From Bigelowiella natans CCMP2755 (Eukaryota; Cercozoa; Chlorarachniophyceae), in NCBI GenBank assembly GCA_000320545.1, contig ADNK01001014.1:1-64000 (forward strand): a stretch of 64,000 nt of DNA, written 5' to 3'. Made by a program: the position numbers and the translations under genes. Under the pieces are notes generated by a model. It made no database searches. It worked only from the letters and a program-made list of their open reading frames with translations, and was not told the DNA's origin. Positions 44,412-58,500 of this stretch are shown one piece after another (position 1 is the first letter of the stretch; every line of letters begins with the position of its first letter).

Positions 44412-44855
44412 ATGCATTTTTTGTTCTGCTTATATTTAGTAGTATATTCGTCGCAATTTTAGTAGACTAGACATCTATTGATCGCCTCAACGTGTCCTTC
44501 CTTGAGCAATGCATTTATCGGTGTGTAATGAATGTTGCTATATTTTCTTCCTGTCGTCATGAAAGGCATGATCATCCTTGGAGGGGGCGTCGTAAAACAC
44601 CACATCTGCAATGCAAATCTTATGCGGAATGGCGCGGATTTCTCGGTCCTCCACATGCCATCCTTTTCACTGGAAGTGAATCAGGATGATATTTTAATTC
44701 ACTCCGCGTATCTTAAGAATAATGATGTAGGAAGTTTTCCATCCTCGTGACGTTCGTATGCGTATGTGCGATGCTTCTTTCCCTTCTTCTTCTTCTTCTC
44801 TAATTTGCCAGGTGTTTGTGAATACGGCATGTGATTTCGACGGCAGTGACGCTGG

Positions 44856-44906
<51 letters not shown>

Positions 44907-44909
44907 AAT

Positions 44910-44953
<44 letters not shown>

Positions 44954-45419
44954 TGCGCGAATATCCCTTTCCAGTGTACACCAGAATGTGATCATCACCC
45001 AAGAAAAATATGGTTGTTTGTATCTTCTTCTTCTCCGTCTTTCTTCGTCGTCTGTCTTTGTTTCGCTACTGCCAATGCCACGCTTCCCTTCCCTTGTAGG
45101 CGCCAAGCCTGATGAGGCCATCTCGTGGGGAAAGATCAAGATGGATGCAGAGCCCGTCAAGGTAATAGAAAAGAGTTATCAATCACAATAGTAGTTATAA
45201 TAGTTATAGTAGTAGCAGTAGGAGGAGGAGTAGTAGTATTTGTAGTACGAACTCATGGATTTCTATGTACCGTTTATCTTCGTGAGGATCAATTTTTAAT
45301 ATTGTGAAACCTCAATTTTCTTTGATTAGGTGTACGGGGATGCATCTTTCATATTCCCTCTTTTAGTGGCTGAGACCTTTGCCATATTAAGTCGAAACAC
45401 CAGTAACAATGATGCTTAA
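40679..45419 (+). CDS. DHS1: deoxyhypusine synthase
   Basis: Sixteen exons join in frame to 421 residues: 40679-40780, 41000-41074, 41234-41326, 41473-41523, 41748-41786, 41938-42036, 42167-42265, 42471-42576, 42668-42734, 43059-43101, 43670-43786, 44103-44202, 44566-44645, 44822-44864, 45100-45161 and 45330-45419. The enzyme uses NAD and spermidine to make deoxyhypusine on eIF5A in the cytosol. Conserved blocks: [104 protein letters not shown] with the catalytic Lys, [19 protein letters not shown] and [12 protein letters not shown]. Two differences from the human protein: the loop before [10 protein letters not shown] is much shorter, and about 70 extra residues (exons 8-10) lie between the NENY and MIERMG regions. 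Those three small exons are the least certain. Confidence 0.96.
40797..40848 (+). repeat. GT microsatellite just after a 5' splice site
   Basis: About 25 GT units start 17 nt into intron 1 of the deoxyhypusine synthase gene. Confidence 0.95.
44854..44951 (+). repeat. compound TA/GT microsatellite in DHS intron
   Basis: TA run at 44866-44899 followed by a GT run to about 44950, filling the intron that begins at 44865. A similar CA/TA compound lies at 44360-44411. Confidence 0.95.
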
Positions 45420-47210
45420 TGGCAATGATGATGATGACAGTGTAGGTGCAATTTGGTACGATGTGCAGACAAATGCATTAGATCTGGGCGGCATGAGTAT
45501 CTTTTACATCAACACTGCGCTACTACTGGCAAACTTGTGCAGAAACTTCAAAGTCTTCGCATTATGTGGCTTCTAATGATCAAAAACTTGAGATGCATGA
45601 TGAAGCGACCTCAAGTAGATCATCTTTGAGATGGATTGCACAAAGCTAGAAAGCTTAGACATGAATGAACAAGATCAAAGATGAGCATTTGCACTTGCCG
45701 ATATGGCGGGTCGTGGCTGCGCTTTCTGGACAGAGAATTCATTCATACGCTTGAAACTGCATGTCACCTCCTGGGCACCTTGCATCAGGCTAGCTCAGAG
45801 CTAGCTAGGCAAACGAGTCATGGACGCGCTCTTATCACGTCACTGACAAGCCTTTTCGCAAAGCACCGAAAGAAATTGCAACAGACGCATGCTGAGTTAG
45901 CGTTCTCGCCTCCCCGGACAGGGAGCCCGAAGACTTGGACTGGTGTGCGGATGCCATGTGCACAGCTAGACAGGGATGGCAACTAGGGCTGTGCACTTCT
46001 GTGAATTGAATTGAGGCAGTCTAGCAGTGCGCACGTGACAGTGACGACCAGACTCAACATGCGCAATGCAGCGTTGTTGCGCAGGGCATCAAGAGCCCTC
46101 GCGACAGCTTTCATTGGAGGTGCGACTGCACACGTTTGCGAAGTGCAACCTTTTTCCCGACCGAAGTGGTTCTCGCGCACGCCCAGATCGTTAGCAGGTG
46201 CATTCATGCGCCTCCGACTGCAACCATCAGGCTTCTCCAAAACATTGTGAGCCCACTGACTACGTCACGATTTTCCGAGGAGCATTTCCCACGCAAATTG
46301 AAAGTGCACTCTGTTCCAAAGTGTTCATGATGGGAGAATGCTCACTCGAATCAGTCTGCAGTGGATGTGAGAATGAGAATGTGGGAGGACAATGAGCAAG
46401 TAGAAGAAGAAGAAGTTGAGCAGTGACAGTGAATGAAGTGTCAGTGCTTGTCACGCTTGTGATTGAACTTTCAAAGTGTGATTCCAACGGTGCAACAGAA
46501 AGGATCATGGGACACACACGCACACTGATCCGTGCCCTCCGTGTGGCGACAATGAGAACAATGAGAACAATGATGAAAAACTGCGTTTCCAAAGTGTGAC
46601 AAGACACTTGCAATGTGCGAAGTGCAGTGCCTCGAACTGTTTTCAGTGAGGACTGGCTAGCAACCTAGCGGGGTTCATGCAAATTGGCACAAACCAAACA
46701 TTGAATGCATCACAACTAGCAGCCAAATGACGACGACGCAAAGCATCCATCCTGAGCAGGAACTTCCTGACAGCCACGTCCACACGGAGATCAACGTTGG
46801 GGACAACCGAGGGGGCGCCGAGCAAGACTCTGGTCTTGACAGAGTCAGGAGCATCAAAAAATGAAGAGCAAGCAGCAGATGCGACATCTGGACAAAAAAT
46901 GACAGAAAAAAATGTTCTAAAAAAAGAAAATGTCGGCATTCTAAGTGTTGGGAGAGCCGGTTCAATAGACAGACCGTGAGCGTTGCAACTCGAGCATCAA
47001 GAGGAGACATTCAGAGCAAGAGCAAGCTTGGAGGCGGTGCTGCTGTTTTTAGTTCTTTCAATGTTCAATGTTCAATGTAAGCGCATGTGTAGGGAGTGCC
47101 TGCATCAATGCGAAGTTCAATGAGTTCAACATGTTGAAGTAAATGTAACTCCAATGTAGTTTTTCATCATTGTTTCATTGTTTCCATCCATGGTTATCCC
47201 CCCAGAAACA
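45420..47210. other. long intergenic island with diverged repeats
   Basis: No supported gene in about 1.8 kb between the deoxyhypusine synthase and thioesterase genes (both +). It contains ctag-rich stretches (about 45790-45812), a diverged repeat copy (next entry) and short repeats of TTCAATG at about 47055-47080. It may include the promoter of the thioesterase gene. Confidence 0.6.
46330..46515 (-). repeat. dispersed repeat, copy B (inverted relative to 15318)
   Basis: The right end is the exact reverse complement of 15318-15335. Similarity to copy A continues leftwards in patches, with small insertions. The copies are about 31 kb apart and clearly old. Confidence 0.6.
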
Positions 47211-48820
47211 ATGGTGTCGAATGAGAATCGGAAGTTGTTAGACAAGATCTTCAACAAATACGACACTAATGGAGATGGGGTTCTTAGCCTCGATGAACTC
47301 GAGGAGATGGTTGACAACCTCCCCGGAAACTGGACCAGTGTCATGAAAAAGGTAGGTCGAAAAAACCCAATCTAGGACACAAAATCAAATGCTTATGAAC
47401 CACCCTGAATGCTGGCACTGAAGTGTTCTTAAGTTTAACTTTCTCGATTAATACGCCCCTCAGGACTTAATCTCAATCGTCGATTCGGACGCCGACGGAG
47501 AGATCACTCCTGCCGAGTTTGAGAGCGCGTTCGCACTTATTTGCGCCGAGAAGAAATCTGATGGGCAATCCTCTCCACTTAAGAAAGCAGAGGGGGGAAT
47601 TCCAGTAGAGCATTCTAAGACGATAATGCGGAAGATTCTGAGACCAGAGAATTGCAATTCCAGTGGTATCGTTGAGATCGGCGAAGTGCTTAAGTGGATA
47701 GATCTAGCATCGCTGGCGACCAGCTGGAAGCATGCAGGTTCTCAAGGGATTTTTTAATAGTTGTCTTCTTCCTTCTCTCTTCTCAAAAAAAAAATAAAAA
47801 ATCTGAACAAAAGTATTTAACATCAACTTCTTATTTATCTGATGTATGCTCGCACAAGCATGCGCGCATGTCTGATATGTTGTATGTTTATTCTTTCATT
47901 CACGTGTGCTTGTTCGTGCGTGCGCGCTTGTGTATTAATCGATCGAAGGAGGCAATTCCGTCACGAGCCGTATCGACCAGATCCATTTCTCCCCAGAGCT
48001 CCCAAGATTGGGAGACATCGTCATTCTTAACACCAAACTCATAAGAGTGTACGGCTACAAAATGGAGATCGTTGTCAAGGTTAGTTACAACTCCAAGCAG
48101 TCGAAAGAGCAAAAACCACTGTGCACCGCATATAGTGTGTTCGTTGCTCTGGACTTTGATGTTCCGAATATATCCAACAACCCCCCGGTCTTCAAGCCCA
48201 CTCCCCGTAGCATTCCTCCACTGAAACTCTCTACCGACGAGGAAAGGAAGATGTACAAGCTTTCCGTCCTTCATCAGGCACAAAGAAGAGAAAAATATTT
48301 ACTGATGAAGAAGAGCAAGAAGACTGAGGGAAAACATGCAGCAGAAGGGTCCAAATGGAAGACCACGACGACGGAGATCGTACTGCCGCAATACGCGAAT
48401 CCTTACCAAACGTGCTTCGGCGGCCAGCAAATGGCCTGGCTTGTTGACGCTTGTGTTGTCTGCGCGGGCAATCTGATGTCTGAAGGTAGCATTGAGGATT
48501 TGCGTGTGAGTTGCATTGAGGAAGTATTTTTCAAAGCCCCAGTCTTCCTCGGACAGATGGTCGAGATTTTGGCGCAACCCACGAGAATGTGCGGTGAAGA
48601 CTCAGTTGAGATCGAAGTTACTCTCTTCTCTACATGCCGTTTTACCAAAAAAAGAACTCGGTGCAGCCAAACATTCGTCACCCTTAAATCGAAAAGGGGT
48701 CTTCAGTACAAGCCAGCCACTGAGGGAGAGAAAGCGAGGGAAGAAGAATCGCAGAATCGATGGAAACTTCGGCTCAAGCAACGAGTGGAAGACCTGGCGC
48801 AGTCTCTTAACAGCATGTAA
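47211..48820 (+). CDS. EF-hand / double-hotdog acyl-CoA thioesterase fusion
   Basis: Exons 47211-47351, 47464-47737 and 47949-48820 join in frame to 428 residues. Residues 8-75 contain two canonical EF-hand loops, DTNGDGVLSLDE and DSDADGEITPAE, each with acidic or Asn ligands at positions 1, 3, 5 and Glu at 12. They are followed by two hotdog thioesterase domains. The first runs through PENCNSSGIVEIGEVLKWID, NSVTSRIDQIHFSPEL and GDIVILNTKLIRV. The second runs through PYQTCFGGQQMAWLVDACVV, RVSCIEEVFFKAPVFLGQMV and EIEVTLFSTCRFTKK. The arrangement is that of the ACOT11/12-type double-hotdog enzymes, which hydrolyse acyl-CoA to free acid and CoA. The EF-hand pair suggests calcium control. The ATG at 47211 has a good context (acaATGg). 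Confidence 0.87.
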
Positions 48821-49510
48821 GAAATTGAGGGATGAATGTATCGTATCGTATCTAGCTTACTCGTGGTTTCATCATTTAGAGTGCTGCTATGTGCGTGCAC
48901 AAGGGATCTGCTAGTTTTACGTGTGGCGACCAGTGCTCGCACATGTCAAAATAGCAATGTTGACGAGCGACGTTTTGCATGTCATCGTCGATCACTCGCA
49001 AATGCATCATGATCATAAATGCCCTGCGATGCGAGTGAAACTTGGGAGGACTAGCTAGTAACATGTAGCCATGTTTTGGCATGTCTGCGTGCCAGACTTG
49101 CTGCGCATGTGCATGCGCATTACATCATCATTACGAACACACAAAAACAGAGTCGATCAGAGATCGCATGGCGTTTGCCACGTGTGCATTCCACCGCTGT
49201 GACATTTCACATGATCTCGCTTGCTGCACTTGTTACATACAACTACTGCGGCAAGCAGGGGATGACCTAGCTTGCACGCCGACACATCGTTCGTCGTCGC
49301 CGATCGATGCAACGTTGACAAATCCGGCCCGAGCTTGTGTAGTGATTTGCGCGTGCGGCGCGTACATAGCTAGCTAGATAGGCGCTCTCAGTGCCACCAA
49401 GAATAGCATAAAAACATGCAGCAGTCCCTTTCCACCGGATCATTTTGTAGCGATGATGTATGGTATAATTGCTTTGGTAGACATATTTTGACGAAGAGGA
49501 TTGTTCCCCA
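48821..49510. other. intergenic, convergent 3' ends, palindrome-rich
   Basis: No supported gene. Lies between the ends of the thioesterase (+) and dynein (-) genes. Contains tagctagctagatagg-type motifs near 49370 and many tgcatg and gcatgc. Confidence 0.6.
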
Positions 49511-52500
49511 TTAATCATTCAATTGACATAATATTGCCGCACCTTTAAGAACCCAATATCTGGATTTCCGGGTCGAGGGTAAATCGATTGCTAAGACAAA
49601 ATTGGTGGACTGGCCAGTCGTTGACAACGTGCCTGAAAAGAGAAGATGTTTAAAAATATACTCCGAGGACTTTCAAAAATATCAAATCACATACATCAAT
49701 CACACACGCTAACACACACATTTTTTTTACCGGCTCGCACACTTGTCTTGTAGCAAGGGGCTTCGTAATCCGAGGGATTGCGTTTATAGTTCTCCTTTGG
49801 AATGAAATGGATGAGCGGCAGCGTATCGTACAGCTCTCCAAGCTTCGAATCCTCGACACACTTGGCCTCGGGATCCCAACGAGCGCCATCAAAAAATAGC
49901 CCGTACACGTACACGCCGTCTTCCGGCGCTTCTTTAATATCATCCTTGTTGTACTGAGGCAGTACTTTAAACGAGAAGTTGAGCGAGTCGATAGGCACCA
50001 TATACTTTCGGGCGAAGTTTTGCAGCGTTCCCGTGAGGAAGCCTTGCGGATAGAAGAACCCAGGTACCCAGTAGGACGATGGGGGGCCCTTCGTCAACCA
50101 CCCGCGCAGAAATTCGATGCGCAAGTAAAGGTCTTCGTTCCAAGAGCTTAGCGGTTTGAGCGACGGGTAGGCAATATCTTCCCATAGCTTTGGCACCTGG
50201 TTGTTCAGGATGGAGGTAAACATGCGATCGAGCTCCGCCGACATAACAACCTCCCCGCGGATAGCCTTCTGCACCTCCTCAAGAGTGAACCGGACCCGCT
50301 TTAGAAGCCTGTTGAATCGGTCCATTTCCTGGAGCAGCACGGTTGTCAGCGAGTCAAGAACGCCCTTCTTCTTCTTGAAGATTATTGGATGAGCGCTCTT
50401 GCGATTTAGTAGCTTAGGAACTTTATCCTCCATCATCTTGGCAGCTTCAGCGACTACCTCGTCGCTAGTCTTGCCACCATCACCTCCGCCACCAACATTA
50501 GGTTGTATCGAGAGTACTGTCGCTAAGATACGATCTGTTTCTCTTCTCTGGAAGGACAAGTTGGCGTTCTCGTGCATGCCAAATATCTCGGGATCGGCTT
50601 GCAGTGGGAGATTCTGCAAGTAATCTATGGTCTCTTGGTAAGTGCCTTCTGTCGGAGAATAATACAGCCCACTATCTGAGAATTTGTAACCGTCCTTGAG
50701 GATATCCGGAGTGTAGAATTTACTCAGGATGTTCATGAGGCAGCGACGGTCCCAATCGTCGGTCACACGCCCTCCATAGTTAATTTGTCCAGCTACATAC
50801 CTATCAATGGTTAGAATAGTGTTGGGGGTTGTTTTAAGATTACAAACAAACAAAAAACAAGCTAAATTGCATGAAAACTTAAGTTTCTTTCTAGTTGCAC
50901 CGCCCATCCTCCCCTGATTTCATCTCTTCCTCCTATTACGTGAGGGCATCAAAAGGAATTTTCTTCTGCTCCTCGAGGAACATCTGCAAGACTTGCATCG
51001 ATGTTTCCAGGTCCGAGTCGTTGAAACCATACATGATGTTCCAGCCAAGCGGACCGAATTTGCACCTCTCTTGCACTGTTGCATGGAAGAAACACAGTCC
51101 GAACAGCATTTTCTTCCACTCACGTTTCTTGGTGCAGTTCTCGTACTTCTCTGGGTTCACAACGTTGGCAAAGGATCGCAGCAAGTTTGCCCGGAGGCCT
51201 TTGGGGGGTTCGTTCGTCAGTTTGATGCCTTTTTGAAGAACAGGGACTGGGAAGTAGTCGCACGGCATGGATGTGAGCCACAACCGGAAATTGTCGTGAA
51301 TTGAGTCCTCTTCCTCGCTGAGCGAGTGGATGACCTTCTCAAGCCCCGGCATCCAAGACTTGGCAAGATGGCAGTTTTGGAGGCACACCCAGGTTCCTTT
51401 CTTCCTAGCTTCTTTGATCAGTCGTTCAGCAATTGGCCCTTGTCCTTGTCCTAGGGAGCGCATCTCAAGCTTGTTAGAGAACTTCATATCCTTCGCAAAC
51501 CGGAGCAGCATACCCGTAGGGTCCGCCCCGCTGGAAAGGACAAAGATTACTGGTGTAGTTTTGTCAGTGTCCTTGTACACGTCTGCAAGCTTGATGTTCT
51601 GCACCTCCACATACTCCTTGCCCATTTCCTTCACTACGAAGTCGGAGAACGCGAAGACTAGCTTCTCTGTCGAAACGACCTTGAGTAGCAGCAGCTGCTG
51701 GAAGTTACTGAGCTTTGTGCCCCACTCGCCTGGTAATTTTTCCTGATGCGTGTTGCCAGAAGATATGTATGCCGTCCAACTCTTGCTGTCCTCGCCCATG
51801 TCACCGATGATTCCTTTGAATTCAGGAATTGTAGCCTCGATGCCCTGCAGCAGTGCAAAGTTCTTCTCAGTTATCAAATCTGGGAACGGATTTTTGACTT
51901 CTTCTTCTTCTTCTCCATCCTCAGCCTTAGCCTGTGAATCAACAGAAAGTCGATGGAAATAAGGAAAGGCTCAATTGAGTTTATTTGACCAAGTGGCAAA
52001 TTGAAGAACGTACCTTTGGCGGTACGCCTCGAAGTAAGATATTCCATTCGTCAAAGGCAATCTTGCGAGCGTTTCTCATTATGCTGCAGCAGATGAGAAA
52101 CGAGTACATTAGCTTATGGACCTCAAACAAACCACGGCAGATGTTGTTGTAGACGAACATCGTCAAGTAGCTGAGGTATAACATAAAATAAAGCAAGAAG
52201 ACCCATCAGACATATGATAAGAACGGTACAAAAAAAAAGACCAGAATAATGAATTCTCCCTGTACATACTTTGCACTGTCTACCGTTTTTGCTCGTGCAA
52301 TTTGTGTAGTGGTATTTACCTTAGCAGGTTCTCCACGCGCTGCTGGACCTTCTTACTCTTCGGAGCGTTGTCGAGACATTTCATAAACAAGTTGGAAAAG
52401 TAATCTAGAGAATATTGGTACATCGGATCGACATTGCCCATATCCGAAATGACAAAGTACAGCAGGGAGCCACGCGTCGCCACTGGACGATAAACCTCCC

Positions 52501-55500
52501 GGATCGTGTCGATCTTTTCATTCGTCACGTTGGCTATCTCAATACGCTTATTGATTTCTTCAGAAGTCGTTTTACTGATCTCGAGGGTCTCGATCAGATC
52601 AACATCGTCCAGAATGTTGTCATCTGATTCAGAAAGCATCTTGAGGATCTTTACTTCGAGCATCTTCTTCTCCTTTTGGTCGTTGGCCATCGAGACGACA
52701 AGTTCTTGCCGCTGCCTTTCCACGTCGGAGCGCTCTGCTTTGACAACGAAGCCTAGCAGCTGGTCCTCCAACCCGTCCTGTGTGACCGTGAAGTTGAGCA
52801 GCGTCACTTTGATGCATATTTCGGGCATGTAGTGTGGGTTCGGTAGCTTGGTCGTCATGAACAGCTTGAAGCCAGGGTCCCAGTTGACCTCGTTGTCTCC
52901 CAGCCTGAGCATCCTGCCGCCACCAACCTGCTCCCTTGTCTGCTTTAGTAGTACAGGGTCAATCGACGCGTCAACCGACTCATCAAGATCTTCTATCAGC
53001 ATAGGCCTTCCGTTGCTCACGGCTGTCTCTAACGTTGGAAGCAGCTTTGGATTCCGGAAGGTCGTGATGATCATGTCGTCTTTCTTGTACATCGTCTTGA
53101 TCCAGTTATTAGCTTGCGACTGAGGGTCAATCATAAGTGGATATCTCTCGGCGCGCTCCACAACTACCGCTGAGTCGATCGAAACCGCATCGGTTGGAAG
53201 TCCATCAATGTTCCATTGTCGAATATCAGTCGGCTTTCCGAGCGAACTTTGGAGCGAGAAATCTTCGCCAATAGGCAGCTTCAGCTCCCGCATTCTCTCC
53301 ATCCATCCTTTGACGCATTCGTTGCGCCAAACGCCAGTGAAAGGGCCGTAATACGAGATACACGCGGCAGATAGGAACACGTCACCGACCAAGTTATCGA
53401 GCTTTATCTGTGCGAGAAGTGAGTAATGAGACAACAGCATATTGTGAAATACATAAAATTTGACAGATGCATACATTCATTACACTGAACTATTGAAAAG
53501 GTTTGGCGTTGTACTTCGTCACTCTTAGTCGTAATATTAATCATACTCACCCCGAGAGTCTTGGAGTCTTCAGTCCATCTTACCTGCTCGCTTCCCAGCA
53601 AGCTGGTCAGTTTCTCGGCGTTGTTCAGGCGCTGCTGCGTCTGCTTCTGCTGATCATCAAGCTTTTGCTTTTGCTCCATAGTCTCACTACACTTCTTATC
53701 GAGATCTGCTACTTTATCTTGAACGGCTTTCAGCTCCTTCATCTTCCCGGAAAGAGCCTTGTTGGCCGCCTTTAATTCTGCATTCAGACCTGCTACTTTC
53801 TGACGAAGTGGCTCGACTGTCTTGTTTACTTGTGAGTAAAGCACCATCGCACGACACCACGCACACAATCCTGAGCAAGCACTGGAGATGCTCATCATTG
53901 CCTCCGGAGTGAAGGCTTCCATTTTCATGTACTTCTCCATCTTCTTGCACATCTTATCGTTGACAGTGTCCTTTGGGTAGGTGAGCAGCTGCTGTAAAAA
54001 GTTACTCTGTCCCATCATCTTCTTGGATGTGTCCCACGATGGTTTTCCTGGGAACTTGAGCAGCACGCTCACAGCTTCCATAACGACCCTCACCATCTCG
54101 GGCGGAGATTTGAGGCCCTTAGCCGTAGCAATATCCGACTTTGTGATCGCATCTAGCGCCTTCATGGCCTTTTTAAGGGCAGGGAGAGCCTTTCCAAGCT
54201 CCGCATCTGCGGCTTCTTTGAGTTCATTGGCCTTGGCCTGCTGAGCTCCTACTTTCTTCGACTCAGCGCCAACACGCTTCTCAATAATAGCAGCAGCAGC
54301 CTTCTCTTTTTTGACCTGTTTAAGCAACTCGGCGGTATCTTTGGCAGCCTTGGCAAGCTGTGGCTTCATCTTCGCCATAATCTGAGTCAGCTCTGCTACC
54401 TTTTTGTTCGTTTCCTCTAGCTTATCTAATCCAACGAGTAATCGATCGCGGCTCTCTGACACATCCTGCCGCCTCTCTCCTAGCAGCACCATATACATCT
54501 GGATCATGTCTAGGTAACTCTTTGGCGTGGTATAGACCCGTCGGCGGAGGTTCTTGTAGAAGCGTTCGCATGTTTCAACCATAGAGATGTGAACATGCAC
54601 GGCGGCTTCTGCAAGAGCAGAACGGATCTCGTCACTCTTCAGCGAGACTTTTGCCAAGAACTTATTCGCAACTGATCGAAGCGCCTCCTCGGGCCATCGG
54701 TTGTACCAATCTATCTGCGTGCAGTTGATTAGAGAAGGAAACTTCCTGCACCGTGTGCGAAAAGAGTCACCGACAGGCGACATCGTAAGCACGATGTGTA
54801 GATTCTCCTGGACAAGTTCCACAAAAGTTGCCCACGCCTGTGGCTTGGTTTGGGGTAGTTTACGGGCTTCCAGGATCGGCATCATATCCTCGATGAGCCC
54901 CGAAAGGTCATCTGCCTGCCACAGGTTTGGAACCTCCCCGGAGTTCAGAATGTTGTTTACATCCTCTAAGAATCTCTCTTCCAAAATCTGGTTTTCGGTG
55001 AAAAGGAAGGCGACCGACTTTTCTTCAACAGAGGCAATACGCATCATCTGTCGCACATTGTCCTGGAACGAGGAATAGTCGAATCCTCTCGTGAGCTCGA
55101 TCTCGTAGCACGTGTACTCGGCGATGGAGGCAGCTAGGCGTGTCATACTCTGTCGTCCTGACCCACCGAGTCCAACCAAAAGTGCATTTCCTCGGGGAAG
55201 CTGCATTATTCTCGCAACGCGAGCAAGGTGCTCAACTGCATCGTTAAAGAAGACTAGCTCCATCCTAGGGTTGGACGAGTCTTCATGGTATTCCTCGAGC
55301 TTTTCGGTACACACTCGCTCGAGTGTGCCCATTTTCTTGAAGTCAAACTCTGTGTATCCAGCCCCACCGACCCAGTTGCCAAAGATGAGAGGCTTCTCCT
55401 CAAACAGCTCTTTGTGCTGATAGCTGCCTGGAAAGTTTGAGGACAGCATCTTAACAACCTGCTCTGTGAACCAGCGCTTATCTTGCTGATTGATCAGACG

Positions 55501-58500
55501 GTCATGGAAGCAGCGGCACACCTCGTGCACCCAGAGCCGTGTGACTTGCTCGGGCTGCTTGTATGTGAAACTTTCTGCCTGCAGAACGCCCTGGAAGACC
55601 TTCGAGACATCGCGCAGATTGAAGGTGTAATGACTCTTTGCGGGTGTAGGAAGCATGGTGCTAGTGAGCGCGTAGTAGAGAGATACTGTCGATCTAACTA
55701 TAGGGGCGGTGAGCTTGGGGATGGGATCTTTGAAACCCTTATTCAAGAATCCACCGCAAATCGAGGTGAATATTTTAATCATCGTGTCCTCGTCGGGAGG
55801 AGAGATGCACATCATATTGAAGTGACGAGTAAATCGAGGCGTCATATCAGCTCGCCCACCTCCGGGAGGAGCTGCAGCTGCCACAAGCACCGTACGACAA
55901 ATGTTTTTCCAGAGATTCATGACCTCTCTGTCCCAGAAGCCCTTGTAATCACAGAACTGACGCAGTAATTCAACCGGGGGTTGCGCCCCGTACTCCTCCA
56001 CCTCTGGCATGTTAATGTCGTCCACGAATATTACCAGCTTCTTGTTCGCAGGTGCCCCCCTGAGGAATAAGGAAAACCAATGATGGACATGATACCCGAA
56101 AAAATGAGATATGTGTTAGAAATTCAGAGGAAAGAATATGGCAGTAAGGATGAAATATTAAGACTACTATTGCTGCTACTACTGCCTGCCACTTACAGAA
56201 GAGTTCTTCCGAGCTTGAGCAGCTTGGATTCGATGGTACTCTGCGTTTGTAGAGACTGTGTGCCTCCGGAAAAGTTGAGAATAACACTATCGACACCCTC
56301 CTCCTGCATACCATCTAGCGTGTCCCTCACAATCACAGACTTTCCGACCCCTGTTAATCCTGTGAAGAAGGTGGACTTTTGGCCGCGAATGAGGTGTTGC
56401 AGCAGCCAGGAGTATCGGACCGTGTCACGGGTTGGTACAACCATGGAGAAGAACGGCGCTTCCTTGTCATACTTGAAGGGGCTGACGATCGAATCCCATT
56501 TCTTGTAGGATGCGCCGTCTTTCATGTCAACAAAAGCGCCGAAGCAGTCAGGGTTTGGGGCCTTATTTTTGAACGTGTCCTTGATGAACTGAGCGAATTT
56601 GACCTTGGACTTTGAGTACACGGACGCGCCAGCACTCCAGATCACGGCGAAGACGAAGACGTTGTCCGTCATTTGGTTGAGTTTTTTCTCGTCTAGTGTT
56701 GGATCGACGTACTGGGCAGTGATAAGCGTTTCAAATATGTTACACACGCTGGTCACGATCTGGATGTCTGCCGTCGCAATGGGCTCCTCGCATTCGTTGC
56801 GTAGGAACTTGATTATTGCTGGCATGTAGTTGATAAAGAGCAACTTGATGTGCTTAATGACGGCCTCGGGCAACACGAGCGTCTCCTGTGCGGGCACAGG
56901 CACCCCTTTCGGTGTTTCAATGTAGATGTCTTTCTCCTCGTAGCGATGAATCCACGAGTGCATATATGGTAGATAACCAAGCTGTGATGGAGCACAGTAG
57001 ACGATACCAACGCGACTGACAGTAGCAGGTGAAGCCACCTCGAGATCCTGCACTTCAAACAGCATGCGCAGCTCTGTTTTCAGCTTGATCCGCTCCCCGT
57101 TGGAGAGACACAAGGTCATGTTGTCGTCCAATACGGTGTTCATATTTTCGATCCACAGCGCGTCTACGGGACCATCAAAGGTGACCCAGTGCTTGTCTTC
57201 GGTCTCATCCTTGATCGCTTCGCGCATGATAGTCGATGCCAGTCCGTTGCGCCACTCCTGCGTAATCGGGTGGACTTCACCGTACAGCTCTCCCATGGTC
57301 ACGCATTTGGGGTTGAGCACGTGCGTGAAAACCTTCTGGAAACGTTCATCGTCGATTCCTTGATCACGGAGATCTGTCATCACCTTCTGTAGCGTCTTAT
57401 AGATAGTGGACTTCCCACCGCCAGAGGGCCCAACCAGCATCACACCAAAACGCACGTTGAACGTCTCGAATAGCTGGATTATCTTGTTGATGAACGTTGG
57501 AACAAGCTCCTTCTGGAACCCAGTGAGTACAGCCTTTATGGCGTTCTCCAACTGACCGTATTCCTTCTGGGGTACCACAGCACGAGGGAAGAGATCCTTG
57601 ACGATCGCATTGAAGAGAGGCAGGTCGTCGTCAAGGTACTTTGGCAAGTTGGCATCTTTCATCGCTCCAATCAGGATGACATCCTCGGATAGATCCGGCC
57701 GTGATCGCTTCGCTTCACCGGCCATAACCAGCACAGATTTCACAGCTCGAAGACCGAAATCATAGTGACGTTGCTGGGAGAGCTGTTCAGATGACAGCTT
57801 ATACAGCTTCGTCATTTTTCGTGCCAGGATTGTGGCTTCATTGAACCCCTCAGCGTACAACATGATCTCAGCAATCAAAGCGTAGTCGGGAATCATCATC
57901 GCCACGGGACGGAAGAGGACTTTCAGATTGTCTGGCAGTTCGGTACGGCCAGCATAACCTGGGTTCATCGTAATCATAACGCCAAAACGGCCCTTCAGTT
58001 TGATGTCGTCGCCCTGGAACTTAAACGATTGTCCAGGCTTCTTCTCAAGCAACGCAACACGAATTTGCAGCAGTTGCTGAGCAATGACAGACAACACTTC
58101 AATGTCGATACGGTTGAATTCGTCGAGGCAAGTCCATGCCCCGGCCTGTGCAAGACCTGCAAAGTGCTTGGCCATCATCTTGAAAGTAATCTGGTCGGAA
58201 CAGTTAAAAACGACGCAGTAAATTCCCATTGCTTTGGCCAAGTCCTTCGTACTCTCTGTTTTCCCTGTTCCAGCGGGACCGGCAGGGGCGCATCCGAACT
58301 TGAGGTGCAAGGCGCCCGTAATGGTCATCCAACACCGGTCGGTTAACGGTGTGATGACCAATCGGCTCGCCATGCCCATATACTCATACCCGTACTCCAT
58401 CACAGCGTTTGCCTGCTTCACAATGCAGTCGCTGTCCCAGTAGAATCTGAGCTGCTGCTGCCAAAGGAAGGTGCTGGTGGTGTCAACACCATCCTTCAGC

